Of a DNA stretch of 9,728 nt, positions 1 through 7,030 are shown piece by piece. How positions within the stretch are numbered: position 1 is the first letter of the stretch; every line of letters begins with the position of its first letter. Under the pieces are notes generated by a model. The model did no database searches and was not told where the DNA came from. It saw only the letters and a program-made list of their open reading frames with translations. The position numbers and the translations under genes were made by a program. The stretch covers positions 6,638 through 16,365 of the forward strand of contig DNZB01000359.1 of NCBI GenBank assembly GCA_003506635.1. The letters run 5' to 3'. This stretch comes from Parvularcula sp. Lineage in GTDB: Bacteria > Pseudomonadota > Alphaproteobacteria > Caulobacterales > Parvularculaceae.

Positions 1-702
1 CCGCCGGGCTATGTCGGCTATGAAGAGGGCGGCGCCCTCACCGAGGCCGTCCGGCGGCGCCCCTATCAGGTCGTGTTGTTCGACGAAGTCGAAAAAGCGC
101 ACCCGGACGTTTTCAACGTGCTCTTGCAGGTCCTCGACGACGGCCGCTTGACGGACGGGCAGGGCCGCACGGTCGATTTCAAGAATACGCTGATCATCCT
201 CACCTCGAATCTCGGCGCGGAGCATCTGGCGAACCAGCCGGACGGGCAGGATTCCGAAGCTGTGCGCCCGCAAGTGATGGAGGCGGTGCGCGCCCGCTTC
301 CGCCCTGAATTCCTCAACCGCCTTGACGAGATGATCCTGTTCCACCGCCTGACGCGCGCGAATATGGGCGCAATCGTCGACATCCAGATCGCGCGGCTAG
401 GAAGGCTTCTCGCCGACCGCAAGATCGAGATCGACCTTGACGACAAGGCGCGGCGCTGGCTCGCGGACGCGGGCTATGATCCTGTCTATGGCGCGCGGCC
501 CTTGAAGCGCGTCATCCAGAAGGAATTGCAGGACCCGATCGCCGATCTCATTCTTTCCGGGCGCATACGCGACGGTGAGACGATCGAAGTGTCCGCGGGC
601 GCCGGCGGCCTTACCGTCAATGGCGAGGAAGCCAATGCGCACGCCAGGCGCTATGGTTCGGGCGGCGGCGACGCCGCGCCGGCAGGATCGCTGTTGAACT
701 AG
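1..702 (+). CDS. clpB: ATP-dependent disaggregase ClpB, C-terminal part (5' end outside window)
   Basis: The open frame starts at base 1 without a start codon and gives the last 233 residues. ClpB is a hexameric AAA+ machine in the cytosol that pulls proteins out of aggregates together with DnaK/DnaJ/GrpE. Visible parts of the second AAA+ domain, in window residues: pore loop GYVGYEEGG (3-11), Walker B VVLFDE (24-29), sensor-1 TSN with Asn70, the arginine-finger stretch FRPEFLNR ending at Arg107, and the sensor-2 GAR motif (164-166). The wording around NQPDGQD and [14 protein letters not shown] fits ClpB better than ClpA or ClpC. The tail after about residue 200 is glycine/alanine-rich and probably disordered. 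The stop codon is at 700-702, and the Shine-Dalgarno of the next gene overlaps it. Walker A, the first AAA+ domain and the coiled-coil M domain lie upstream of the window. Confidence 0.96.
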   Translation, partial: PPGYVGYEEGGALTEAVRRRPYQVVLFDEVEKAHPDVFNVLLQVLDDGRLTDGQGRTVDFKNTLIILTSNLGAEHLANQPDGQDSEAVRPQVMEAVRARFRPEFLNRLDEMILFHRLTRANMGAIVDIQIARLGRLLADRKIEIDLDDKARRWLADAGYDPVYGARPLKRVIQKELQDPIADLILSGRIRDGETIEVSAGAGGLTVNGEEANAHARRYGSGGGDAAPAGSLLN

Positions 703-711
703 GAGACGTCG

Positions 712-915
712 ATGTCACGCATGATCGGCAAGGCTGAGCAGGAGAAAGCGCTCAAAACGCTGATCCGCGAGACCCTAGCGGCGTCGGGCGCGCTCTCGCC
801 AGACGCCATTCCCCATCGCGTAAAGGAGCGACTCAAAGGTCAGGCGCTCGGCCAGGCGGATCTCGACATGCTTATTCGCGAAGTGCTCGCCGAGCAGAAA
901 AAGCCGGCGCGTTGA
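712..915 (+). CDS. Small hypothetical protein downstream of clpB (67 aa)
   Basis: I do not recognise the family. The 67-residue product is charged, has no membrane segment, signal peptide or cysteine, and looks mostly helical, with two amphipathic stretches around residues 6-24 and 48-63. The ATG at 712 is preferred over a second ATG at 721 because a strong AGGAG at 701-705 sits six bases upstream of it. That AGGAG begins on the last two bases of the clpB stop codon, so the gene is probably cotranscribed with clpB and may be translationally coupled to it. A role near the disaggregase is only guilt by association. The stop codon lies in the loop region of a GC-rich inverted repeat that could end the transcript. 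Confidence 0.72.
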   Translation: MSRMIGKAEQEKALKTLIRETLAASGALSPDAIPHRVKERLKGQALGQADLDMLIREVLAEQKKPAR

Positions 916-957
916 GCCGGGACGGCGCGCCGGCGATCGTGCAGCGCCGGGCGCGCC
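903..957 (+). terminator. GC-rich hairpins at the end of the clpB transcript (possible terminator)
   Basis: GCCGGCGCG at 903-911 is repeated inverted as CGCGCCGGC at 926-934, a perfect 9-base stem around a 14-base loop that contains the stop codon at 913-915. Two copies of the self-complementary GGCGCGCC at 924-931 and 950-957 could form an alternative stem. There is no T-run after either, so this is not a classic intrinsic terminator. It may act as a 3'-end stabiliser or a pause site. In DNA this GC-rich some such stems occur by chance. Confidence 0.3.
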
Positions 958-1477
958 CGCCTTCATGCTCCTTGATCTCGCGCAAAGGCGCGGCGTCGAT
1001 CATTGAAAGTCGCGGCGAGGCGACGCTCTCTATTTCGGTCGCCCGGCGCCGACGTATCGTCGCATGAAGCCCGCCTCGCGGCGCCGGACTAGAGATAAGG
1101 CGAAGGCGCGATAATCTCCGGTTCCACTATTATCTGTATACATATTAAGTGAGTGATGCGGTGCGGATCGGGGGGGGCTGCGCGGACGGCGAAATCGTCG
1201 AGGCGACGCGGGAAGCGCATGCTGTGAAGCGCGACTTCAAACGCGGCCTCCCGATCCTGTCGCCCGCATTCGTCGCCGCTTTCTCAACAATCAAGTCGCG
1301 TTATTCCACAAAACGGGCCGCTTGATTTGCAGACGGCCGTCCGCGGCCGGACCAGGCTGACGCGACAGCGGCGCCCTGCAATCGATGATCTTGGATTTAC
1401 GGCGGTTCTGACAAGGTGAGGCGATGTCCCAAAGAATAGCTCGCGCGGCCGCTATACTATCTTGAGAATTCTCCCAT
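916..1477. other. Gene-poor stretch between the clpB unit and luxR
   Basis: No gene here can be supported. The first part continues the GC-rich hairpins. At about 1121-1157 the sequence turns AT-rich and includes the palindrome TGTATACA (1135-1142). An 8-base G tract follows at 1170-1177. A 58-codon frame opens with GTG at 1149 directly after an in-frame TAA and ends with TGA at 1323-1325. Its third positions are GC-rich, but it has no Shine-Dalgarno and resembles nothing I know, so it is not called. From about 1380 on the composition moves towards that of the luxR gene. The stretch could hold a decayed gene or the edge of an inserted segment. Confidence 0.5.
1453..1473 (+). promoter_or_regulatory. 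Possible luxR promoter -10 element with an adjacent operator-like palindrome
   Basis: TATACT at 1453-1458 is close to the sigma-70 -10 consensus and lies about 65 bases before the preferred luxR start. No good -35 is seen at 16-18 bases upstream. Six bases after it is the perfect 10-base palindrome GAGAATTCTC (1464-1473), placed where a repressor or the regulator itself could act on initiation. The palindrome is shorter than usual 18-20 base lux boxes, so autoregulation through it is a guess. Confidence 0.3.
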
Positions 1478-1522
1478 TTGGACTTTTCATCGCGAACAAG
1501 ACTGTCTAAACTGCAAAGAGCG

Positions 1523-2281
1523 ATGACAGCCCCGATTGATCAATTCATCGAGGCAATTTCCGACGCGAAATCGACAAGCGATCTGCTGGTTAGGTTCAAA
1601 GCGTTTGTTGCCCAGTTTGGATTCACGTGGACCAGTTACATCGTCTTGTTGAGAGCCGGTCGAAAATTGTCCGCTCGCGAGGGCGCGCGCTTGCGCGGCG
1701 CGCCTGAAATCGCTCCTTCGATGTATAAGGCCGGCAGACCCCTGGATTTCGATCCGGCGATCTGGTCGGCGTTAAAGCGGTTTGAGGTTTTTCACTGGTT
1801 CGATTATGAAAACGCTGTCGGCGCGGACATGCGAAGCATGTTCGAATCAGCCCGCGCACGCGGCTTCATCGACGGCATCGGCGTCCCTGTGATTTCAGCT
1901 CCGGGGGACACGGCGTTTTTCGGTCTCAGCGCGCCCGGCATAAGATTTGACGTTTCACCAAAGCAAGCGCGAATCTTGGCGGCGGTCTGCCAGGCGACGC
2001 ATCGTCGGTTCAACGAACTTGAAGCGCGCCCGGCGCCGCAGGCTCGTCATGTGCTTTCTTTCCGCGAGAATGAAATGATGAGGCTGGTTTGCGCTGGAGA
2101 CAGCAACGCCGAAATCGCCGGAAAGCTGGGCATCACCGTTCATACGGTCGATACGATGATGCGTCGCGTTTTCCGGAAATACGACGTTCATTCCCGGATT
2201 GAAGCCGCAATCCTATTTCAGGCCGACTTGGTTGAGCCCGGGACCGTCGGGCCAAGTCGGCGGAAGGACCGTAAAAATTGA
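1523..2281 (+). CDS. LuxR-family transcriptional regulator with autoinducer-binding domain (LuxR solo)
   Basis: The 252-residue product has the two-domain plan of quorum-sensing LuxR proteins: a ligand-binding domain at about 20-165 and a C-terminal LuxR helix-turn-helix at about 178-235. Aligned without gaps to TraR, Tyr68, Asp77, Trp92 and Gly120 match Tyr61, Asp70, Trp85 and Gly113. Ala64 stands where TraR has Trp57. In the DNA-binding domain Glu182 and Gly192 match Glu178 and Gly188, and Met186 replaces Leu182. No luxI-type synthase is in the window, so it may sense a foreign or non-AHL signal. The ATG at 1523 gives a normal family length, with a close AAAGAG at 1515-1520. A TTG at 1478 would add 15 residues and lies nearly at the putative -10. 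The tail is basic. G+C is clearly lower than in flanking genes, suggesting acquisition. Confidence 0.87.
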   Translation: MTAPIDQFIEAISDAKSTSDLLVRFKAFVAQFGFTWTSYIVLLRAGRKLSAREGARLRGAPEIAPSMYKAGRPLDFDPAIWSALKRFEVFHWFDYENAVGADMRSMFESARARGFIDGIGVPVISAPGDTAFFGLSAPGIRFDVSPKQARILAAVCQATHRRFNELEARPAPQARHVLSFRENEMMRLVCAGDSNAEIAGKLGITVHTVDTMMRRVFRKYDVHSRIEAAILFQADLVEPGTVGPSRRKDRKN

Positions 2282-2374
2282 TTTTTTCGGGTTGTAACGC
2301 GCTTACGGTACAGACCGGGGGAAAAACTGACCTAAATCGCCCTCGGCAATCAATTGTGGAGGTTGGATTCGGTC

Positions 2375-2791
2375 ATGAACGGCCAGGTCGCCAAGCGGCT
2401 CGCGCTCACGCAAAAGCAAATCGAAGAGGTCGGGATGAGTTCACTGGCGGGCTTCTTCTACGCCTGGCTGGCGCTTCATCGTCGGCCGGAGGCGAAGGAA
2501 GCCGCTCTGTCTGGCGATGAGGACGAACAAACGGTCGCCGACGCGATCATCGACGCCCAAACAGCGGTCATGAACATCGCGCAAAGGGTGCCGGCGGCTT
2601 CATTTGAGGACTTCGCCTTCAAGCTCGCTGTCTGGCGTTGGGACGCAGCGTTGAAATATGAGGAAATGGACCGGGGCGAACGGATTGTTTATTCAGCGTT
2701 CTTGGACCTGATCGAGTTCACGGGCCTTCACTCGCTATACACTGAGGAGGATTTCAGGGTGCGAGAATTGCTTGTCGCTGAAGCGGCCTAG
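2375..2791 (+). CDS. Hypothetical protein downstream of luxR (138 aa)
   Basis: I do not recognise the family. The product is soluble, acidic and probably all-helical, with many Ala, Glu and Leu residues, no cysteines, no signal peptide and no clear membrane span. The aromatic-rich patches FFYAWLAL (about 23-30) and AVWRWDAALKYEEMD (about 84-98) stand out as possible core or ligand-contact segments. The ATG at 2375 is chosen as start; GGAGG at 2358-2362 lies 12 bases upstream, rather far. A TTG at 2354 in the same frame would put that motif inside the gene. It follows luxR on the same strand after 93 bases and shares its lower G+C, so it may be a target or partner of that regulator. Its stop overlaps the stop of the convergent sqdB. 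Confidence 0.6.
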   Translation: MNGQVAKRLALTQKQIEEVGMSSLAGFFYAWLALHRRPEAKEAALSGDEDEQTVADAIIDAQTAVMNIAQRVPAASFEDFAFKLAVWRWDAALKYEEMDRGERIVYSAFLDLIEFTGLHSLYTEEDFRVRELLVAEAA

Positions 2792-3975
2792 CGGCCCGCT
2801 TCCTCGCGCCGAGTCGCGTTCCAGTAGGAGACGCACGGAATCTTCGACCGGTCGCAGCGGTCGGCGTATTTGCGCGCAATCTCGCGGACTTCTTCAAGCA
2901 AGCCTTCCTCCAGCGTGATCGGGTCAAGCCCGAGGCTCAAGAGCCGCCGGTTCTCGACGTGGAGGTCGTTCTCCGCCGCCTCGTTGCGCGGGTTCGCGAC
3001 ATTTGCGATCGCCGCGCCGGTCTTTTCGGCGATCATCCGCGCGAGGTCGCGTACGCGGTGGGTCTCCGTCATCTGGTTCAAGATGCGCACACGCTCGCCC
3101 TTCTGCGGCGGGTTCTCGACCGCGAGCTGGATGCAACGCACCGTATCTTGAATATGAATGAAGGCGCGCGTCTGTCCGCCGGTCCCGTGCACGGTCAGGG
3201 GATAGCCGACCGCGGCCTGCATCAAGAAGCGATTGAGCACGGTGCCGTAATCGCCGTCATAGTCGAAACGATTGATAAGCCGTTCGTCAAGGCGCGTTTC
3301 CGCCGTCTGAGTGCCCCAGACGATCCCTTGATGAAGGTCCGTCACCTTCAGCTTGTCGTTCTTGTTGTAGAAAGCGAAGAGCAGCTGATCCTGGGTCTTC
3401 GTCATGTGATAGATCGAACCCGGATTGGCGGGATACAGGATCTCCTGCGTGATCTCTCGCCCGTCCTCGGTCTCGATTTTCACCGGCAGATAGCCCTCGG
3501 GGATTTTCATGCCCGCAGTGCCATAGCCGTAGACGCCCATCGTGCCGAGGTGGACGAGATGAACATCAACGCCCGATTCAACGATCGCGGCGAGAATATT
3601 GTTCGTGGCGTTGATGTTGTTGTCGACCGTGTAGCGCTTGTGAAATGAGGACTTCATCGAATAAGGCGCGGCGCGCTGTTCGGCGAAGTGGACGATCGCG
3701 TCCGGGCGCTCGGTCTCGATCAGGCGGAGGAGCCGCGCATAGTTTTTCGCGACATTGATGTTTTCAAAGCGGATGTCTCGGCCCGAAACCTCCTTCCAGG
3801 CCTTGAGGCGCACCGAAATCGGCTTGATCGGCGTCAGGCTTTCAACCTCGAGTTCAACGTCGATTTTTCGCCGCGACAAGTCATCGACGATGACGACCCC
3901 GTGTCCGAGATTGGAAAGATGAAGCGCGGTCGGCCAGCCGCAAAATCCGTCGCCGCCGACGACAAGTATTTTCAT
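2788..3975 (-). CDS. sqdB: UDP-sulfoquinovose synthase SqdB
   Basis: This short-chain dehydrogenase/reductase (395 residues) makes UDP-sulfoquinovose from UDP-glucose and sulfite, the sulfolipid headgroup donor. The N-terminal GGDGFCGW (7-14) is the NAD-binding glycine motif in the form typical of plant SQD1 and bacterial SqdB. Other family marks are HFAEQRAAPYSM (96-107), LGTMGVYGYGT (143-153) with Thr145, and the catalytic pair Tyr189/Lys193 in YHMTK, which match Thr145, Tyr182 and Lys186 of SQD1. Further marks are RFDYDGDYGTVLNRF and HGTGGQTRAFIHIQDTVRC. The ATG at 3975 is chosen because the glycine motif begins there; a longer frame reaching 4047 adds a basic, unconserved leader. AAGG lies just upstream. 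It is the last gene of the rmlD-rmlA-hydroxylase run, after an 87-base gap. Expected partners SqdA, SqdC and SqdD (or SqdX) are not in the window. Confidence 0.92.
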   Translation of the reverse strand: MKILVVGGDGFCGWPTALHLSNLGHGVVIVDDLSRRKIDVELEVESLTPIKPISVRLKAWKEVSGRDIRFENINVAKNYARLLRLIETERPDAIVHFAEQRAAPYSMKSSFHKRYTVDNNINATNNILAAIVESGVDVHLVHLGTMGVYGYGTAGMKIPEGYLPVKIETEDGREITQEILYPANPGSIYHMTKTQDQLLFAFYNKNDKLKVTDLHQGIVWGTQTAETRLDERLINRFDYDGDYGTVLNRFLMQAAVGYPLTVHGTGGQTRAFIHIQDTVRCIQLAVENPPQKGERVRILNQMTETHRVRDLARMIAEKTGAAIANVANPRNEAAENDLHVENRRLLSLGLDPITLEEGLLEEVREIARKYADRCDRSKIPCVSYWNATRREEAGR

Positions 3976-4047
3976 GGCCTTCAGCCTGTCATTGCCGCGC
4001 GAACGCCGCGATACCCACCCTTTCGCGCATGGACCAGCCAAGCGCAA

Positions 4048-4061
4048 GGGCGGCCGCGCCC
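4048..4061 (-). terminator. Short hairpin between the hydroxylase gene and sqdB
   Basis: Read on the minus strand, GGGCG-CGGC-CGCCC forms a 5-base stem right after the hydroxylase stop codon and is followed by TTGCGCTT. The T content is too low for a convincing intrinsic terminator. It could reduce read-through into sqdB or protect the upstream message. Confidence 0.2.
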
Positions 4062-4062
4062 G

Positions 4063-5256
4063 TCAGGTGAACCGCTCGGCCCTCCCGCCGGATCGCGCGT
4101 GGTACGCGCTTTTCGCCTGCAGCATGGCGGCGACGAGCGTGCGTTCCGGTTCGGTGAGATAGGGGTTCCACGCGTCGCAGATCAAAATGACGCGAGTCTC
4201 GCCGGATTCGTTCATCGCTTCGTGCTCGATCGTGTCGTCAAACGCCCATGCCTCGCCCATCCGCCATTCGCGCTTGTCATTGCCGACGCGGAACCAGGCG
4301 GGTCCGGGCAGGATCAGGGGCAGGTGCACGATCGCGCGCACATTAGTCGAGCCCGTATGCGGCGGTATCCGCGTCCTGGGCGCGAGCGCGGAAAACATCG
4401 CCGTCGGCCCGAAGCTGTCGACCTTCAAGATCGGAAGCTTTTCAAGAAGGGCGGCGGTCTTCGGCGCATTTCGGCACGCCTCCGCCTGGCGCGCGCCGCT
4501 GTTGAAGAAGAAATAGGAGGTCCATCGGCGGGAGCGGTTGAGCTCGCCCCACTGGTTCACCGGCGCGCCCGGCGGGTAGGCGACATAGGGCGCGAAGGCA
4601 TCAGCGGCCGGCGACGCCAGCAGGCCCTCAAGTTCTTCAAGGATGACGCCGCTCGCCGCTTCAAGGTCCTCAAACCACGGAAATCGCGAGCGGTCGAAGA
4701 ATGACACCGGCGGCAACGCCGGGAAATGCAGCATCGTCGGTTCGCAATGGAAAGCGCGCGCGCGCCCGGCGAAGATTTCAAGGCTTTCATCGAAGCGTTT
4801 CAGCTCGGACGCGCCATAAAGCGCGCGAACGCCTTCGACGCATTCGGCCAGATGGTCGCGCAAGCGCAAATTTTCTTCATCGACGCGCGTTCTGGCGCGC
4901 GCATGGAGCGCGGCGAGCGGCGGCGGCAAGCGCTCCGCCGTCGGCGCGACCTTCAGCGCGTTGCGCCATACGGCCGCGGCGTCGCTCTTTCGTCCAAGGT
5001 CATCAAGCGCCGCGCCCTTGCCGAGGATCGACGGGAGATAATAGGGCTCCATGACCAGCGCGGCGTCGTACGCGGCCAGCGCGCCTCCCGGCTCTTTCAG
5101 AGCGAGAAAGGCGTTCCCCTTAAGATGCGCGATTTCCGGATGGCGCGCGCCCTCACGTTCGACTTCGGCCAGGAGTTCGACGGCGCGCCGTGGGTCGCTC
5201 GCAATCGCCGAGGCGGCGTCACGCACCAGCTGGTTCAGACGTTGAGGATCGTCCAC
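4063..5256 (-). CDS. TPR protein fused to an aspartyl/asparaginyl beta-hydroxylase domain
   Basis: The 397-residue product has tetratricopeptide-like helices at about 42-101 and a C-terminal AspH-type Fe(II)/2-oxoglutarate oxygenase domain at about 180-375. Against human AspH, His300 and His345 match iron ligands His679 and His725. Gly302 sits where most 2OG oxygenases have an acidic ligand, as AspH does with Gly681. Ser289 and Arg355 match the 2OG contacts Ser668 and Arg735. PPHTGSTNVR and CDAWNPYLTEPE are typical of the family. No signal peptide is seen, so the enzyme is probably cytosolic. The GTG at 5256 is the start: GGAGG lies six bases before it, and the gene then begins 26 bases after the rmlA stop. 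The frame stays open upstream inside rmlA, but that part is a shadow. The substrate is unknown; LpxO-like lipid hydroxylation and protein hydroxylation are both possible. Confidence 0.87.
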   Translation of the reverse strand: MDDPQRLNQLVRDAASAIASDPRRAVELLAEVEREGARHPEIAHLKGNAFLALKEPGGALAAYDAALVMEPYYLPSILGKGAALDDLGRKSDAAAVWRNALKVAPTAERLPPPLAALHARARTRVDEENLRLRDHLAECVEGVRALYGASELKRFDESLEIFAGRARAFHCEPTMLHFPALPPVSFFDRSRFPWFEDLEAASGVILEELEGLLASPAADAFAPYVAYPPGAPVNQWGELNRSRRWTSYFFFNSGARQAEACRNAPKTAALLEKLPILKVDSFGPTAMFSALAPRTRIPPHTGSTNVRAIVHLPLILPGPAWFRVGNDKREWRMGEAWAFDDTIEHEAMNESGETRVILICDAWNPYLTEPERTLVAAMLQAKSAYHARSGGRAERFT

Positions 5257-5282
5257 GCCCCGCCTCCCGCAGGTGACAAGTT

Positions 5283-6149
5283 CTAGCCGCGCGCGATCTT
5301 CAAGAGATACTGCCCGTACTGGTTCTTGGCGAGCGGTTCGGCGATTCGGACAAGCTGGTCGTGATCGATGAAGCCGAGGCGGTAGGCGATTTCTTCGGGG
5401 CATGCGACCTTAAGCCCCTGGCGCGTTTCGATCGTATGGACGAATTGCGAGGCCTCAAGCAGGGAATCGTGAGTTCCGGTGTCGAGCCAGGCGTAACCGC
5501 GCCCCAAAATCTGCGCCTTCAGCTTGCCGTCCTTCAAATACATGTCGTTGAGCGTCGTGATTTCAAGCTCGCCACGGTCGGACGGCTTCACGCGCTTGGC
5601 GCGCTCGACGACGGTCTCATCGTAAAAATAAAGGCCGGTCGCCGCGAAGTCCGATTTCGGCGCCTTGGGCTTTTCCTCAATGCTGGTCACGCGCCCCTGA
5701 TGGTCGAAGGCGACGACGCCGTAGCGTTCCGGGTCGGTCACCTGATAGGCGAAAATGACCGCGCCCTCGTCAAGCGCGGCGGCGTTTTGAAGCTCCTCGG
5801 TCAGTCCGTGCCCGTAAAAAATATTGTCGCCGAGTACGAGCGCGCATTTGTCGCCGGCGATGAACTTCTCGCCGATGAGGAACGCCTGCGCGAGGCCCTC
5901 GGGTTTGGGCTGCACGGCATACTGGAACCGGACGCCCCAGTCCGAGCCGTCGCCAAGAAGCCGCTGAAACGCGCCTTGGTCGTCCGGCGTCGTGATGATG
6001 AGGATGTCGCGAACGCCGGCGAGCATCAGAACGCTCACCGGGTAATAGACCATCGGCTTGTCATAGATCGGCGTCAGCTGCTTCGAAACGCCGCGCGTGA
6101 TCGGGTAAAGGCGCGTCCCTGAGCCGCCGGCCAGCACGATGCCTTTCAT
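5283..6149 (-). CDS. rmlA: Glucose-1-phosphate thymidylyltransferase RmlA
   Basis: RmlA joins dTTP and glucose-1-phosphate to give dTDP-glucose and pyrophosphate, the first step to dTDP-L-rhamnose. The 288-residue product has the expected length and all main marks: nucleotide-binding loop [13 protein letters not shown] (6-18), [16 protein letters not shown] (22-37), LGDN with metal ligand Asp108 (106-109), EEKP (158-161) and [14 protein letters not shown] (221-234) with Asp223. The ATG at 6149 is the start because the glycine-rich loop begins at once and GGAG lies five bases upstream. The frame runs open to 6266 across the end of rmlD, but that stretch has no family similarity. It starts 23 bases after the rmlD stop, so the two are almost certainly one transcript. 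RmlB and RmlC must be encoded elsewhere if rhamnose is made. Confidence 0.96.
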   Translation of the reverse strand: MKGIVLAGGSGTRLYPITRGVSKQLTPIYDKPMVYYPVSVLMLAGVRDILIITTPDDQGAFQRLLGDGSDWGVRFQYAVQPKPEGLAQAFLIGEKFIAGDKCALVLGDNIFYGHGLTEELQNAAALDEGAVIFAYQVTDPERYGVVAFDHQGRVTSIEEKPKAPKSDFAATGLYFYDETVVERAKRVKPSDRGELEITTLNDMYLKDGKLKAQILGRGYAWLDTGTHDSLLEASQFVHTIETRQGLKVACPEEIAYRLGFIDHDQLVRIAEPLAKNQYGQYLLKIARG

Positions 6150-6172
6150 GGTCTCTCCGATCCGATAAACTT

Positions 6173-7030
6173 TTACTGATGATGCAAAAGGCGCCGAACC
6201 GTTCCGGCGAGATCGCTTCGCCAGTCGGGTTGGACTATCCCATAATCTCGCCGGATTTTGGCGCAATTGAGGACTGTGAAAAGCGGCCGCGCCGCGGGCG
6301 TTTCATAGTCGCGCGTCAGGATTTCATTCACCTTGACGGGCTGTTCCGCGGCGGCGAAAACCGCTTTGGCGAAAGCGGCCCAGCTTGCGGGCGGCGCGCC
6401 CTGGAAATGGAAAACGCCGCCTGGGCCTTCTGTTTGCAGGGCGATGTCGAGGCAAGCCTCGGCGATCGCCGCGGCCGGGGTCGGGCCGCCCGTCTGGTCG
6501 CCGACGATCGACAGCGCATCCCTCGTCTGGGACAGGCGAAGCATGGTTTTGACGAAATTCGCGCCGTGGGGCGCATAGACCCATGATGTGCGAATGACGA
6601 CCGCGCCAGGAAGGGCGGCAAGGACCGCCCGCTCGCCTTCGAGCTTGGTGCGACCGTAAACATTGATAGGGGATGTCGCTGCGCCTTCGTCGAGCGGGAC
6701 CGCGCCGGCGCCGTCGAACACATAATCCGTGGAGAGATGAATAAGGCGCGCGCCGGCCTCGTTCGCCGCCGCGGCAAGCTCGCCGGGAGCTCCGGCGTTG
6801 AGGCGCTGTGCGGCTTCAATGTCGGATTCGGCCTTGTCGACAGCAGTCCAGGCGGCGGCGTTGATGATCGCGTCGGGCCGCCAGCGGACGACCGCCGCAA
6901 GGCCGGCGCCCGGGACGGACAGGTCGGCCTCCGCCCGCGACAGCGCGGTAAGGCGCAGGCCGCGGTGCGCGGCGGCCTCGACCGTCTCGCGGCCGACCTG
7001 GCCCGATGCGCCAAAAAGGAGAATGTGCAT
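6173..7030 (-). CDS. rmlD: dTDP-4-dehydrorhamnose reductase RmlD
   Basis: RmlD reduces dTDP-4-keto-L-rhamnose to dTDP-L-rhamnose with NAD(P)H, the last step of the pathway. The 285-residue product is normal for this short-chain reductase family. It shows GASGQVG (7-13) for cofactor binding, [13 protein letters not shown] (56-68), the signature LSTDYVFDG (99-107), and the catalytic pair Tyr125/Lys129 in [10 protein letters not shown]. The C-terminal [15 protein letters not shown] is also usual. The start is ATG 7030, right before the glycine motif; no good Shine-Dalgarno is visible. It is the first gene of the minus-strand sugar operon and begins 101 bases after the 3' end of tRNA-Ala, which points the same way. 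The operon promoter must lie in that gap, or transcription continues from the tRNA. Confidence 0.93.
   Translation of the reverse strand: MHILLFGASGQVGRETVEAAAHRGLRLTALSRAEADLSVPGAGLAAVVRWRPDAIINAAAWTAVDKAESDIEAAQRLNAGAPGELAAAANEAGARLIHLSTDYVFDGAGAVPLDEGAATSPINVYGRTKLEGERAVLAALPGAVVIRTSWVYAPHGANFVKTMLRLSQTRDALSIVGDQTGGPTPAAAIAEACLDIALQTEGPGGVFHFQGAPPASWAAFAKAVFAAAEQPVKVNEILTRDYETPAARPLFTVLNCAKIRRDYGIVQPDWRSDLAGTVRRLLHHQ

Noticed and set aside
2235..2296. Terminator after luxR
   Set aside because: The GCCCG/CGGGC stem lies inside the coding sequence, and the AAAAAT/ATTTTT dyad over the stop has no GC stem; neither forms a proper terminator.
3688..4704. Long open frame on the plus strand (338 codons) opposite sqdB and the hydroxylase gene
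   Set aside because: It is antisense to two clear genes, has an arginine-rich composition typical of shadow frames in GC-rich DNA, and matches no family.
5257..5403. N-terminal extension of the hydroxylase frame into rmlA
   Set aside because: The extension is arginine/proline-rich with no family similarity, and a strong GGAGG precedes the GTG at 5256.
5361..6122. Open plus-strand frame of 253 codons opposite rmlA
   Set aside because: RmlA on the minus strand has every family motif; the plus frame is its mirror and has no recognisable domain.
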